22,347 nt of DNA. Source: Bacillota bacterium (GTDB taxonomy: Bacteria > Bacillota_I > Bacilli_A > Acholeplasmatales > Acholeplasmataceae). A model generated the notes under the pieces. That model was not told the DNA's origin. It ran no database searches and was given only the letters and a program-made list of their open reading frames with translations. A program made the translations under genes and the position numbers. Positions 6,853-14,230 of the stretch are shown here, in pieces. Position 1 is the first letter of the stretch; each line of letters starts with the position of its first letter. The stretch lies in contig JAQCDH010000008.1 of the NCBI GenBank assembly GCA_027620815.1, forward strand, positions 1 to 22,347, given 5' to 3'.

Positions 6853-7569
6853 ATGACAAACTATGAACAATTTATTATTTTATGTAATAAATTTACGAGA
6901 CTACTCTCAGATACATATGATTTAAAATCAACGTCAACGATGGGACAAGTCATACGCATACTAAGACATCGCCATCCACTCATTAAACAACACTTTGAGG
7001 CATTGGATAGTTATTCAGATTTGAGAAATGTTTTGGTACATGAAAAATATGATCGAGTTGTTTTAGCGCAACCCTCTGATCATGTGATTCGACATTTCCA
7101 GTGGATTTATGAAAGTTTATTAACACCAGTGACATTAAAAGATCTCATGGAAAAAGAAGTGATTACTATTGATGCGGATGCTTCATTTAGATCTCTTTTA
7201 GAGTTAATAAAAAAACATGGATTCACGCATTATCCTATTTTTGAAGATGGCATCTTTTTAGGAGTTTTTACTGATAGTGGCGTGACGCATGCACTTGTTC
7301 AAACGCCTTTTGAACAATTAGCTAAACTTTATCAAACACCTATAAAGTCTTTAATACAATATGATGAGCACATTAAAGATGTTTTAGTTGTCTTACAGAA
7401 AGACTCTATTTTTGATGTTTTTGATGTACTTCAAAAAAACGATAAAGACATTGAAACGATTCTTATTGTGACGCAAATGCCACTACAACATGAAAATCAA
7501 ATCAAAGGACTCATCGTTTCAAAAGCATTAACAAAAATACTAGAAACATATATATTAGGTCCCCAATGA
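6853..7569 (+). CDS. HEPN-like N-terminal domain plus CBS-domain protein
   Basis: A 238-aa soluble protein. Residues 1-95 are helical and include RNVLVH (R58 to H63), which fits the RX4-6H motif of HEPN-fold proteins. From about 96 (LKDLMEKEVITID, HYPIFEDGIFLGVFTDSGV) a CBS domain is visible. A second, weaker repeat follows (IKSLIQYDEHIKDVLVVLQ to QIKGLIVSKALTK). CBS pairs commonly bind adenine nucleotides. The exact role is not known. GAGG (6842-6845) serves ATG 6853. The gene's TGA overlaps the next start (ATGA), so translation with the t6A gene is probably coupled. The CBS call is firm; HEPN is inferred from one motif and helical character. Confidence 0.78.
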   Translation: MTNYEQFIILCNKFTRLLSDTYDLKSTSTMGQVIRILRHRHPLIKQHFEALDSYSDLRNVLVHEKYDRVVLAQPSDHVIRHFQWIYESLLTPVTLKDLMEKEVITIDADASFRSLLELIKKHGFTHYPIFEDGIFLGVFTDSGVTHALVQTPFEQLAKLYQTPIKSLIQYDEHIKDVLVVLQKDSIFDVFDVLQKNDKDIETILIVTQMPLQHENQIKGLIVSKALTKILETYILGPQ

Positions 7570-8537
7570 AAACAACCATCACAACACTTAATCAATTAAG
7601 TACACAAGCTTTAAAAAAAATACTCAAACTAAAGATGCCAATCGCATTCCCAACTGAAACAGTGTACGGATTAGGCGCGCCATATGATGATGAAGACACG
7701 ATATTTAATGTGTTTGTTTTAAAAGGGAGACCACTTAACAATCCACTGATTGTGCATGTATCTACTATTGAGATGATTGATCCACTTGTGGAATCCATTC
7801 ACGCTGATGCAGTATTATTAATGGAAACTTTTTTCCCTGGACCACTTACTTTAATCATGAAAAAAAGTGAGAATGTTTCTGCACTTGTGACTGCGAATCA
7901 AGATACAGTTGGCATACGCATGCCAAATCATAAGGTTGCACTTGAACTCATTTCAAGAATTGGAAAACCTCTTGTTGCACCGAGTGCGAATATATCAGGA
8001 CGTCCAAGTGGAACTGAAGCGATGGATGTGTATGAAGATTTCCAAGGTAAAATCCCGTATATTATCGATGGTGAAACGTCAGATGTCGGTATTGAATCAA
8101 CCATCGTTGATACAACAAGAGAACCCTTTATCATATTAAGACCTGGTGCCATCACAAGAGAGATGATTGAAAAAGTACTGAAAAAACCTCTTGCAACAAC
8201 GATCAATAACGAAATTATTGCACCAGGCATGATTCATCCTCACTATGAACCCAATCACCCGCTAACAATTTTAAGAGGAAACGATGAACATATTATTTTT
8301 TATGTCAATCAAAAAAAAGATGCCCTTTTTATAGGACATGAAAGATTTCTACCGTTTATTGATATTCAAAAGTTATCTTTAGGACAAGACATTAAAGAGA
8401 TGACAAGATACTTATATCATATTTTAAGACAATCAAATCATATGGATATTAAAGAAATATATACTCATGAAATCGATCATGAAGGATACATGAATCGACT
8501 TTTAAAAGCATCAAAAAATCAGATTATTGACGTTTAA
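7566..8537 (+). CDS. ywlC: L-threonylcarbamoyladenylate synthase, TsaC/Sua5 (YwlC type)
   Basis: This enzyme makes threonylcarbamoyl-AMP from threonine, bicarbonate and ATP, the first step of the universal tRNA modification t6A at position 37. At 323 aa it is the long Sua5 form. The YrdC-like domain (about 10-205) has PTETVYGLGA, KGRPLNNPLIVH, FFPGPLTLIM and PLVAPSANISGRPSGT. A C-terminal Sua5 domain (about 225-323) follows. The start overlaps the previous stop by 4 bp (ATGA) and has no strong ribosome site, so coupled translation is likely. Its 3' end overlaps the end of the opposite-strand gene by 14 bp, with no clear terminator for either. Confidence 0.95.
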   Translation: MKTTITTLNQLSTQALKKILKLKMPIAFPTETVYGLGAPYDDEDTIFNVFVLKGRPLNNPLIVHVSTIEMIDPLVESIHADAVLLMETFFPGPLTLIMKKSENVSALVTANQDTVGIRMPNHKVALELISRIGKPLVAPSANISGRPSGTEAMDVYEDFQGKIPYIIDGETSDVGIESTIVDTTREPFIILRPGAITREMIEKVLKKPLATTINNEIIAPGMIHPHYEPNHPLTILRGNDEHIIFYVNQKKDALFIGHERFLPFIDIQKLSLGQDIKEMTRYLYHILRQSNHMDIKEIYTHEIDHEGYMNRLLKASKNQIIDV

Positions 8538-9075
8538 GATTCACCGGACACGCCATCATGTGGTTTGACCCAAAAGAAATCACAAGTTTAACAACACTAA
8601 TCAGTGTAAATAAAATATAGGATAAAGAGTGTCCTTGTTCTACAAATCCAAATATAAATGCAACGATCATAATGGCTAGCCACCCGAATAATGCTTTATA
8701 CTTTGTTAATGTTAACGTTCTATACGTGACAACCGTCGTTACTAGATATGTTCCTAACGCCAGTGATAAAGGAATTCCAAATAAAAATATCATCACAAAT
8801 GGATAAATATGAAGTGCTGGAAATCTAGTCACATGTTCAGGGTGTTGATTATAAAATTTAATAACGGATTTTGTTGTATTAAAATACGCACCTAAAATCA
8901 CATCGCTTAATAGTAAAATAAAGATAATGGTTTTAATTGGATCTAAATAAAAATTTCTGTCTACTAAAAAACTTAAAATATGTCCTAAAAAAAGCCATAA
9001 AAATGCCCAGAATAAATCTTTTTTTAATACCGTTTTACCGATAAAAGGATGTAAAAATGATGGTACATTTAACAT
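8524..9075 (-). CDS. Unrecognised multi-pass membrane protein
   Basis: A 183-aa hydrophobic protein with about five TM segments (starting near LFWAFLWLF, IKTIIFILLL, IYPFVMIFLF, LFGWLAIMIV and YILFTLISVV). I do not recognise the family, and no catalytic motif stands out. The ATG at 9075 is chosen over one at 9153. It has AGGGA 5 nt upstream and an extended -10 promoter (TGTTATAAT, 9109-9101) 26 bases upstream, whereas the 9153 start would lie upstream of that promoter and inside the divergent rhodanese gene. It converges on ywlC with a 14-bp overlap. Confidence 0.8.
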   Translation of the reverse strand: MLNVPSFLHPFIGKTVLKKDLFWAFLWLFLGHILSFLVDRNFYLDPIKTIIFILLLSDVILGAYFNTTKSVIKFYNQHPEHVTRFPALHIYPFVMIFLFGIPLSLALGTYLVTTVVTYRTLTLTKYKALFGWLAIMIVAFIFGFVEQGHSLSYILFTLISVVKLVISFGSNHMMACPVNLKRQ

Positions 9076-9093
9076 GGTTTTCCCTGCTTTCAA

Positions 9094-9117
9094 TACAAAT
9101 ATTATAACATAAGGAAG
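9094..9117. promoter_or_regulatory. Overlapping divergent promoters (membrane protein / rhodanese)
   Basis: On the minus strand, TGTTATAAT occupies 9109-9101. On the plus strand, TATTAT (9100-9105) or the nearby TACAAA (9094-9099) can serve as -10 for the rhodanese gene, whose ribosome site AAGGAAG is at 9111-9117. The two promoters share bases, so polymerase binding in one direction should exclude the other. Confidence 0.5.
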
Positions 9118-9122
9118 AAAAT

Positions 9123-9410
9123 ATGAGACAGCGCAAAATACTTGATAAAGCATATAAAAAGGAACTACTTATTATTGATGTTAGAACCAAAGAAGAATTT
9201 GCACAAGGTTATATTCCGACAGCTCAATTAATCCCTCTAGATATCATTATCAAAGGTGAGTATAAAGATCTTCCCAAAGATCAACTTATTTGTCTGTATT
9301 GCCATAGTGGTAGACGTTCAGGAATGGCGAAAAAGATATTAAAAAAAGCAGGATATCAGGTAAAAAATATTGGTGGTATTTTATCTTGGAAACAAGAAAT
9401 CATTAAATAA
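9123..9410 (+). CDS. Rhodanese-like sulfurtransferase domain protein
   Basis: A 95-aa single-domain rhodanese, the usual size for GlpE/PspE-like proteins, presumed to move sulfane sulfur from a donor to an acceptor through a cysteine persulfide. It shows IDVRTKEEFAQGYIPTA (DVR at 19-21), the active-site loop CHSGRRS with Cys60, and the closing GGILSWKQEI. It has no signal peptide, so it is cytoplasmic. ATG 9123 has AAGGAAG 5 nt upstream. The acceptor cannot be told from context. Confidence 0.92.
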   Translation: MRQRKILDKAYKKELLIIDVRTKEEFAQGYIPTAQLIPLDIIIKGEYKDLPKDQLICLYCHSGRRSGMAKKILKKAGYQVKNIGGILSWKQEIIK

Positions 9411-9439
9411 CAATAAAAACTTCACTTTGTAAAGTAAAA

Positions 9440-9468
9440 TTTACATTTACATTCATAAATATTTGATA
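9440..9468 (+). promoter_or_regulatory. PhoP-box-like repeats upstream of the response regulator
   Basis: TTTACA (9440), TTTACA (9446), TTCATA (9452) and TTGATA (9463) lie just before and over the -35 region. PhoP boxes of Bacillus are direct repeats of TTnAYA with about 11-bp spacing; the pair 9452/9463 has exactly 11 bp. This suggests that the regulator controls its own operon. AT-rich background makes chance matches possible. Confidence 0.4.
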
Positions 9469-9474
9469 TCTAAA

Positions 9475-9500
9475 TGATATAATTAAAAATGAAAACGGAG
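9475..9500 (+). promoter_or_regulatory. Promoter and RBS of the two-component operon
   Basis: Extended -10 TGATATAAT (9475-9483). The predicted start is near 9490, and GGAG (9497-9500) is 6 nt before ATG 9507. This layout decides the start codon: the earlier in-frame ATG at 9489 would fall at or just before the transcript's first base. Confidence 0.65.
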
Positions 9501-9506
9501 AAAAGT

Positions 9507-10181
9507 ATGCCACTTGTCTATTATGTAGAAGATGATCAATCGATTAGTTACATCATCGAAAAAACTATAGAAAATGCAAATTACTCTGGTGTAGGCTTCA
9601 ATCGAGGCATGCCATTTTTAGAAACCTTTAAAAAACGTGTACCTGATTTAATTTTATTAGATGTCATGCTTCCTGATGTTTCTGGTATTGATCTTGTAAG
9701 AACAATAAGAAAAATAAACACGGATGTTCCAATCATTATCGTTTCTGCTTTGCAAGATGAAATGGATAAAGTGACGGCGCTTGATGCAGGCGCTGACGAT
9801 TACATGACAAAACCATTTGGGGTGTTAGAATTAACCTCAAGAATGCAGTCTAAATTAAGAAAACTAAGAGATTATAAAATATTAACGTTTCAAAACGTCA
9901 TCATCGACTTACGAAAACACCTTGTAAAAATAGCAGATAAAGAAGTCTACATGACCAATAAAGAATTTGACATTTTAAGAGTTCTCATTAAAAATCAAGG
10001 TCAAGTTGTTCCTAAAGAAATCATATTCAGAGATGTGTGGGATACGACCTATATTGGTGAAACAAGAACACTTGACATGCACATCAAATCACTAAGACAA
10101 AAATTATCTTCAAATGAAGCTGAAGTGATGATTAAAACTATTCGAGGTGTAGGGTATCAAATCGAATCAAACGAACATTAA
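9507..10181 (+). CDS. OmpR/PhoB-family response regulator (PhoP-like)
   Basis: A 224-aa DNA-binding response regulator. The receiver domain (about 3-115) has the acidic pair E8-D9-D10, the phospho-acceptor D52 in LLDVMLPD, S80 in IIIVSA and K102 in TKPFG. The C-terminal winged helix (about 128-222) has EVYMTNKEFDILRVL, the recognition-helix region TRTLDMHIKSLRQKL and IRGVGYQI. Phosphorylation by the kinase downstream should switch on DNA binding. The start at 9507 is chosen from its GGAG site; starting at 9489 would add six residues. Its 3' neighbour is the cognate kinase, with a hairpin between the two. Confidence 0.95.
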   Translation: MPLVYYVEDDQSISYIIEKTIENANYSGVGFNRGMPFLETFKKRVPDLILLDVMLPDVSGIDLVRTIRKINTDVPIIIVSALQDEMDKVTALDAGADDYMTKPFGVLELTSRMQSKLRKLRDYKILTFQNVIIDLRKHLVKIADKEVYMTNKEFDILRVLIKNQGQVVPKEIIFRDVWDTTYIGETRTLDMHIKSLRQKLSSNEAEVMIKTIRGVGYQIESNEH

Positions 10182-10193
10182 AATTAAAGGCCT

Positions 10194-10226
10194 AAAAACG
10201 ATAACATTGATGATGTTATCGTTTTT
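10194..10226 (+). promoter_or_regulatory. 14-bp perfect hairpin with T tract over the kinase start
   Basis: Arms 10194-10207 and 10213-10226 are exact reverse complements (AAAAACGATAACAT / ATGTTATCGTTTTT) with a 5-nt loop. The 3' arm ends in five T. It has the form of an intrinsic terminator, and the kinase's candidate ATG codons (10210, 10213) lie in the loop and 3' arm. It could attenuate transcription between regulator and kinase or hide the kinase start. Confidence 0.7.
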
Positions 10227-11514
10227 AATTATTCCATGGATTTTATTTTTTATTAATCAAATGAGTTTTGGTGTGACGGTTGTGATTACCATTCTTTTTA
10301 CAGCGCTCTTGAGTTTTATTATATTCTTGTTACTTCAATTTCAAAAAAGTACATTGTTAGAATCTCAAGCGTATTTAGAAATCATTGAATTCATTCAATC
10401 ATCTAATCAAGACATCAAAATTTCTAAAGATGTTGTTCATGACAAAAACTTGATGCTGAATTATTTTAAAGAAATGCAATCGACATTAAACAAACAAATT
10501 TTAAAGAGTGAACGTTATCGAAAACGATTAAGATTGATTTTAGATGGATTACAATTAGGAATTTTACTGATCGATAAAGATTATAAAATTACATACTATA
10601 ACAAGAAAATGCATCTTTTTTTCAATCTTGTGGAAAAAGATACGGGGCAATCCATTGATCAACTCGAATTACCTCTCGCATTTATTTCCGTCATTCATGA
10701 AGCAGTATCAAAAGGTGCGACACGAAAAGACATAGAATTTAAAAATAAGTTATATGATGTACAAGTCACCCCATTCTTAAAAACAGAGTCTAATGAAACA
10801 CAAGTGTTAATTGTTGTTGATGATGTTTCTTTGGAAAGATCAACAGAACAAATGAAAAAAGATTTCTTTTCATATGCCTCACACGAATTAAAATCACCGA
10901 TTACCTCAATCAAAGGATTTGCTGAACTCATCTTATATGACATGGTTACAAAAGATGACGCAAAAAAAGCACTCGCTTCAATTGTGTCTCAATCTGACAC
11001 AATGACGACACTTGTTGAAGACATGTTAATGCTATCTAGATTAGAAAACTATAAAGAATCTAAACAAATAAAAGTTGACCTCAAAGATACCTTAAAAGAA
11101 GTATTGAATGTATTGAAACCAATTATTGAACAAAAAAACATTATCATTTCACATAATATGCATATGATTGAGATGATTTGTGACCCAATGGATATGTTTA
11201 AATTATTTAAAAATATTATTGAAAACGCCGTTAAATACTCAAAAGAAAATGCGAAAGTAACGATTAAATTGCATCATGTTAACGAAGAGATGTTATTTGT
11301 TGTTAAAGATGAAGGATTTGGAATACCTTCTATTCATCAACCCCGTATTTTTGAAAGATTTTATCGAGTGGATGAATACCGAAATGAAGGTGGAACAGGA
11401 TTAGGATTAGCGATTGTTAAACACACTGTTATGAAATATGATGGCATCATCAATTTAGAATCAAAAGTGAATCAAGGGACACTTGTTGAAGTTTCGATAC
11501 CAATAAAAAAATAA
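10210..11514 (+). CDS. Sensor histidine kinase (PhoR/WalK-like)
   Basis: An inner-membrane kinase of about 434 aa that should phosphorylate the regulator upstream. It has two TM segments near the N-terminus with almost no outer loop, then a linker and a PAS-like domain (about 103-205, LDGLQLGILLIDKDYKITYYN). HisKA follows with H225 in SYASHELKSPITS, then HATPase with the N box NIIENAVKYS, DEGFGIP (G1), FERFYR (F box) and GGTGLGLAI (G2). The tiny outer loop suggests sensing in the membrane or cytoplasm. The start is uncertain. TTG 10207, ATG 10210 and ATG 10213 are in a row with no good ribosome site. The frame stays open upstream and would encode KIKGLKTIT, which gives a fuller first TM with a basic N-terminus, so a non-AUG start overlapping the regulator stop is possible. 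Confidence 0.93.
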   Translation: MMLSFLIIPWILFFINQMSFGVTVVITILFTALLSFIIFLLLQFQKSTLLESQAYLEIIEFIQSSNQDIKISKDVVHDKNLMLNYFKEMQSTLNKQILKSERYRKRLRLILDGLQLGILLIDKDYKITYYNKKMHLFFNLVEKDTGQSIDQLELPLAFISVIHEAVSKGATRKDIEFKNKLYDVQVTPFLKTESNETQVLIVVDDVSLERSTEQMKKDFFSYASHELKSPITSIKGFAELILYDMVTKDDAKKALASIVSQSDTMTTLVEDMLMLSRLENYKESKQIKVDLKDTLKEVLNVLKPIIEQKNIIISHNMHMIEMICDPMDMFKLFKNIIENAVKYSKENAKVTIKLHHVNEEMLFVVKDEGFGIPSIHQPRIFERFYRVDEYRNEGGTGLGLAIVKHTVMKYDGIINLESKVNQGTLVEVSIPIKK

Positions 11515-11539
11515 ATCAGGTGAATACTTGATTTTTTTT
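11513..11539 (+). terminator. Intrinsic terminator of the two-component operon
   Basis: AAATCAGGT (11513-11521), loop GAAT and ACTTGATTT (11526-11534) with one G-T pair; T run to 11539. It overlaps the kinase stop codon. Confidence 0.85.
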
Positions 11540-11586
11540 ATGTTTTTATATATGATGGATAACATATCATTTAAAAAGTATTGGAG
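11528..11586 (+). promoter_or_regulatory. Putative promoter and RBS of nrdI
   Basis: TTGATT (11528-11533), 17-bp spacer and TATGAT (11551-11556). The -35 lies within the preceding terminator. GGAG at 11583-11586 is 8 nt before ATG 11595. Confidence 0.5.
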
Positions 11587-11594
11587 TATAACAC

Positions 11595-11963
11595 ATGATC
11601 ATCGTTTATGATTCACTAACAGGTCAAGGTAAAAAATTTGCTTTGAAATTAGGTTATGAAGCAATTAAATTAAGCGACTATCATGAAGATAACCACCCTC
11701 ATATTTTTTTAGTAACACGAAGTTTTAATTTTGGTGAAATTCCAAAAACGACCCTTGATTTTTTAAATATTTATCATAAACGTGTCATCGGGACAGCAGT
11801 GTCTGGTAATAGAAATTGGGGTACTAATTTTGGGAAAGCAGGCGAGGTTATCGAAAAGAAATATCAGATTCCACTTGTCGTAAAATTTGAAATGGGTGGT
11901 ATGGATAATGATATTACCAAAACAAAAAAATTCATTGAGGATTTCATAAATAACAGTAAATAG
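11595..11963 (+). CDS. nrdI: NrdI, flavodoxin-like RNR maturation protein
   Basis: NrdI is a small flavoprotein that supplies the oxidant needed to assemble the dimanganese-tyrosyl radical cofactor of NrdF in class Ib ribonucleotide reductases. This 122-aa protein has the family start (MIIVYDSLTGQGKKFA), VTRSFNFGEIP in the FMN-binding region and the diagnostic VSGNRNWGTNFGKAG (about 70-84), and ends near the usual length. It lies ahead of nrdE and nrdF as in many Firmicutes. A 158-bp gap with its own promoter separates it from nrdE, and no clear terminator is seen in that gap, so the genes may be partly co-transcribed. Confidence 0.96.
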   Translation: MIIVYDSLTGQGKKFALKLGYEAIKLSDYHEDNHPHIFLVTRSFNFGEIPKTTLDFLNIYHKRVIGTAVSGNRNWGTNFGKAGEVIEKKYQIPLVVKFEMGGMDNDITKTKKFIEDFINNSK

Positions 11964-12000
11964 TCAAGTCTTAATAAAAGTAGTTAAAGTATTTCAAGAT

Positions 12001-12017
12001 TGTGTTAAATTATCACA
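12001..12017. promoter_or_regulatory. Candidate operator (near-palindrome) upstream of nrdE
   Basis: TGTGTTAAATTATCACA is a 17-bp palindrome with one mismatched pair, inside wider arms TTGTGT/ACACAA (12000-12020). It is centred about 40 bp upstream of the nrdE -35. It resembles Rex and CRP/FNR operators (TGTGA-N6-TCACA) but has 9 rather than 8 bases between TGTG and CACA. It is not an NrdR box (ACACwATATATwGTGT). The cognate regulator is unknown. Confidence 0.4.
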
Positions 12018-12049
12018 CAAAAAATTTACAAACTTTATAAGTAAAAAAG

Positions 12050-12079
12050 TTAACAAAAAATGCAAAAGTTTTATATAAT
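12050..12079 (+). promoter_or_regulatory. nrdEF promoter
   Basis: TTAACA (12050-12055), 18-bp spacer and TATAAT (12074-12079), which are 5/6 and 6/6 consensus matches. The ribosome site GAGGTGA (12110-12116) lies 5 nt before ATG 12122, so the leader is about 36 nt. Confidence 0.7.
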
Positions 12080-12121
12080 GTAAACATATTCAAGCGTATC
12101 TAGATAAATGAGGTGATTTGT

Positions 12122-14221
12122 ATGGACCGTAATATTGTGCCAGAGTGGATATTACTAAACAATCAAGTAATTGATGAAAATGGTGGTATAAAAGATCTAA
12201 ATAAAGACAAAGAGGCTGTTAAGTCTTATTTTTTAAATTATATCAACAAAAAAACTCAATTTTTTCATTCGCTTGAAGAAAAACTAGAATATCTAGTAGA
12301 GAACGAATATTACGAATCTGAATTTTTAAATCTCTACACCAAAGAGCAAATTGCTGAAATTTATGACATCGCTTACCAAGCAAAATTTAGATTTCCAACT
12401 TACATGGGTGCATTTAAGTTTTATAACGATTATGCCCTACAATCTAGAGATGGCAATAACTTTTTAGAACGCTATGAAGATCGTCTTTCTATCAACGCTC
12501 TTTACCACGCCAGTGGAGACATGGACAAAGCAAGAAGATTGATTCGCTCTTTAATTGCACAGGACTTTACACCTGCAACGCCAACCTTACTGAATACAGG
12601 TAAAAAACATCGCGGTGAGTTTGTATCTTGTTTCTTATTAGAAGCCGGAGACTCTTTAAATGACATCTCAAGAATTGGTGAGTTTTCAATGCAACTCTCT
12701 AAAATTGGTGGTGGGGTCGCCATTAACCTAACCAATCTTCGTGCAAAAGGTGAATCTATCAAAGGCATCCCAAATGTCTCTAAAGGTGTCATCGGTGTCA
12801 TGAAACTCCTTGACAACAACTTTAGATACGCAGATCAAATGGGACAACGTACTGGTGCTGGAGCTGTTTATTTAAATGTATTCCACCCAGATATCGAAGA
12901 CTTCTTACAAACCAAGAAATTAAACGCAGACGATGACATTCGTATTAAAACATTATCGATGGGTGTTGTCATTCCAGATAAAATGATCGAACTTGCAAGA
13001 GATAACAAAGAGATGTATGTTTTTTATCCACACACGGTATTTAAAGAATACGGTAAAGACTTCGCTGATATCGCCATTGAAATGGATAAATGGTATGACG
13101 AACTCGCTGAAAATCCAAATGTAAGAAAACGTAAGATCAATCCGCGCAAACTACTCGATCAAATCGCAACGCTTCAAGGTGAAAGTGGATATCCTTACAT
13201 TATGTTTGCCGATAATGTCAATAATCAAAATCCACTTGCTGGCAAAGTTAAATTCTCTAACTTATGTACAGAAATTTTACAACCAACTATCACATCCCAT
13301 TATGCTGATTATGACAAAAAAGAACAAGATGATATTGGATTAGATATTTCTTGTAATCTCGCTTCAGGTCATATGGGAAATATGATGAAACACAAGAAAA
13401 TTAAAGAAACTGTTCGTGCAGCAATGGACATTATGAATTCGGTATCTACAAAAACTGACATTTCATATGTACCAGCAGTAGCAAAAGCGAATCGTTTAAA
13501 CCGTTCTATTGGATTTGGTATTATGGGTCATCACGGATATATTGTTGAAAACTATATCGCCTATGGCTCAGAAGAGAATATTGACTTAATTGATGTTTTC
13601 TTCAACACTGTTAACTACTATTCATTAGAATATTCGATGGAACTTGCAAAAGAAACGGGATTAAAATTCTACAAATTTGAACAATCAAAATACGCAGACG
13701 GTTCTTATTTTAAAGGTCGTGGCGAAATATTACCTAAGACCGATAAGGTTAAAGCTTTGTTTGAGGGGATGCAACTTCCTACTCAAGAAGACTGGAAATT
13801 ATTACAAGAAAACATTAAAAAATACGGATTATACAATTCACACAGACTTGCAATTGCACCAAATGGATCCATTGGTTATGTCATGAGTGCAACGCCTTCT
13901 TTAACACCAGTTAAACAGCTTGTTGAGGAAAGAACATATGGGAATTCAAAAACTTATTTCCCAATGCCAGCGTTAGATGTTGCAGAATTCATGTATGAAA
14001 CGGCGTACCGTATGGATAATTTTAAAATTATTGATGTCATTGCAACTGCTCAAAAACACGTAGATCAAGGAATTTCTTTCGAATTAGGAATCACCTCAGA
14101 AGAAACCACAAGAGACCTACAAAAATATTACTTATATGCACATTATCAAGGCATCAAAACCCTTTATTATACAAGAACCCAAAAATTAAAAATTGACGAG
14201 TGTGAATCATGTGCCGTCTAA
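12122..14221 (+). CDS. nrdE: Class Ib ribonucleoside-diphosphate reductase, alpha subunit
   Basis: NrdE is the catalytic subunit that reduces ribonucleoside diphosphates to deoxy forms for DNA synthesis, working with NrdF. It has 699 aa, normal for NrdE, without a full ATP cone. Active-site residues are present: the substrate-reducing Cys pair C170 (GEFVSCF) and C411 (DISCNLAS), and the N380/C382/E384 set in NLCTE. Further features are the phosphate-binding APNGSIGYVMSATPSLTP, the radical-transfer pair Y682-Y683 and the C-terminal shuttle CESC (694-697). The ATG at 12122 is chosen because GAGGTGA is 5 nt upstream; a GTG at 12113 lies inside that ribosome site. nrdF starts 10 bp after its stop. 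Confidence 0.97.
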   Translation: MDRNIVPEWILLNNQVIDENGGIKDLNKDKEAVKSYFLNYINKKTQFFHSLEEKLEYLVENEYYESEFLNLYTKEQIAEIYDIAYQAKFRFPTYMGAFKFYNDYALQSRDGNNFLERYEDRLSINALYHASGDMDKARRLIRSLIAQDFTPATPTLLNTGKKHRGEFVSCFLLEAGDSLNDISRIGEFSMQLSKIGGGVAINLTNLRAKGESIKGIPNVSKGVIGVMKLLDNNFRYADQMGQRTGAGAVYLNVFHPDIEDFLQTKKLNADDDIRIKTLSMGVVIPDKMIELARDNKEMYVFYPHTVFKEYGKDFADIAIEMDKWYDELAENPNVRKRKINPRKLLDQIATLQGESGYPYIMFADNVNNQNPLAGKVKFSNLCTEILQPTITSHYADYDKKEQDDIGLDISCNLASGHMGNMMKHKKIKETVRAAMDIMNSVSTKTDISYVPAVAKANRLNRSIGFGIMGHHGYIVENYIAYGSEENIDLIDVFFNTVNYYSLEYSMELAKETGLKFYKFEQSKYADGSYFKGRGEILPKTDKVKALFEGMQLPTQEDWKLLQENIKKYGLYNSHRLAIAPNGSIGYVMSATPSLTPVKQLVEERTYGNSKTYFPMPALDVAEFMYETAYRMDNFKIIDVIATAQKHVDQGISFELGITSEETTRDLQKYYLYAHYQGIKTLYYTRTQKLKIDECESCAV

Positions 14222-14230
14222 GGAGAAATC

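Noticed and set aside
9076..9153. Upstream start (9153) for the minus-strand membrane protein
   Set aside because: It lies inside the divergent rhodanese gene and upstream of the gene's own promoter; ATG 9075 has a ribosome site.
9489..9506. Leaderless start of the response regulator at 9489
   Set aside because: Only 5 bases separate it from the -10, and ATG 9507 has a well-spaced GGAG site; the receiver domain begins right after 9507.
11964..12112. NrdR boxes upstream of nrdE
   Set aside because: No sequence close to ACACwATATATwGTGT was found; the palindrome there has the opposite order of half sites.
12113..12121. GTG start for nrdE at 12113
   Set aside because: The codon is part of the GAGGTGA ribosome site for ATG 12122.
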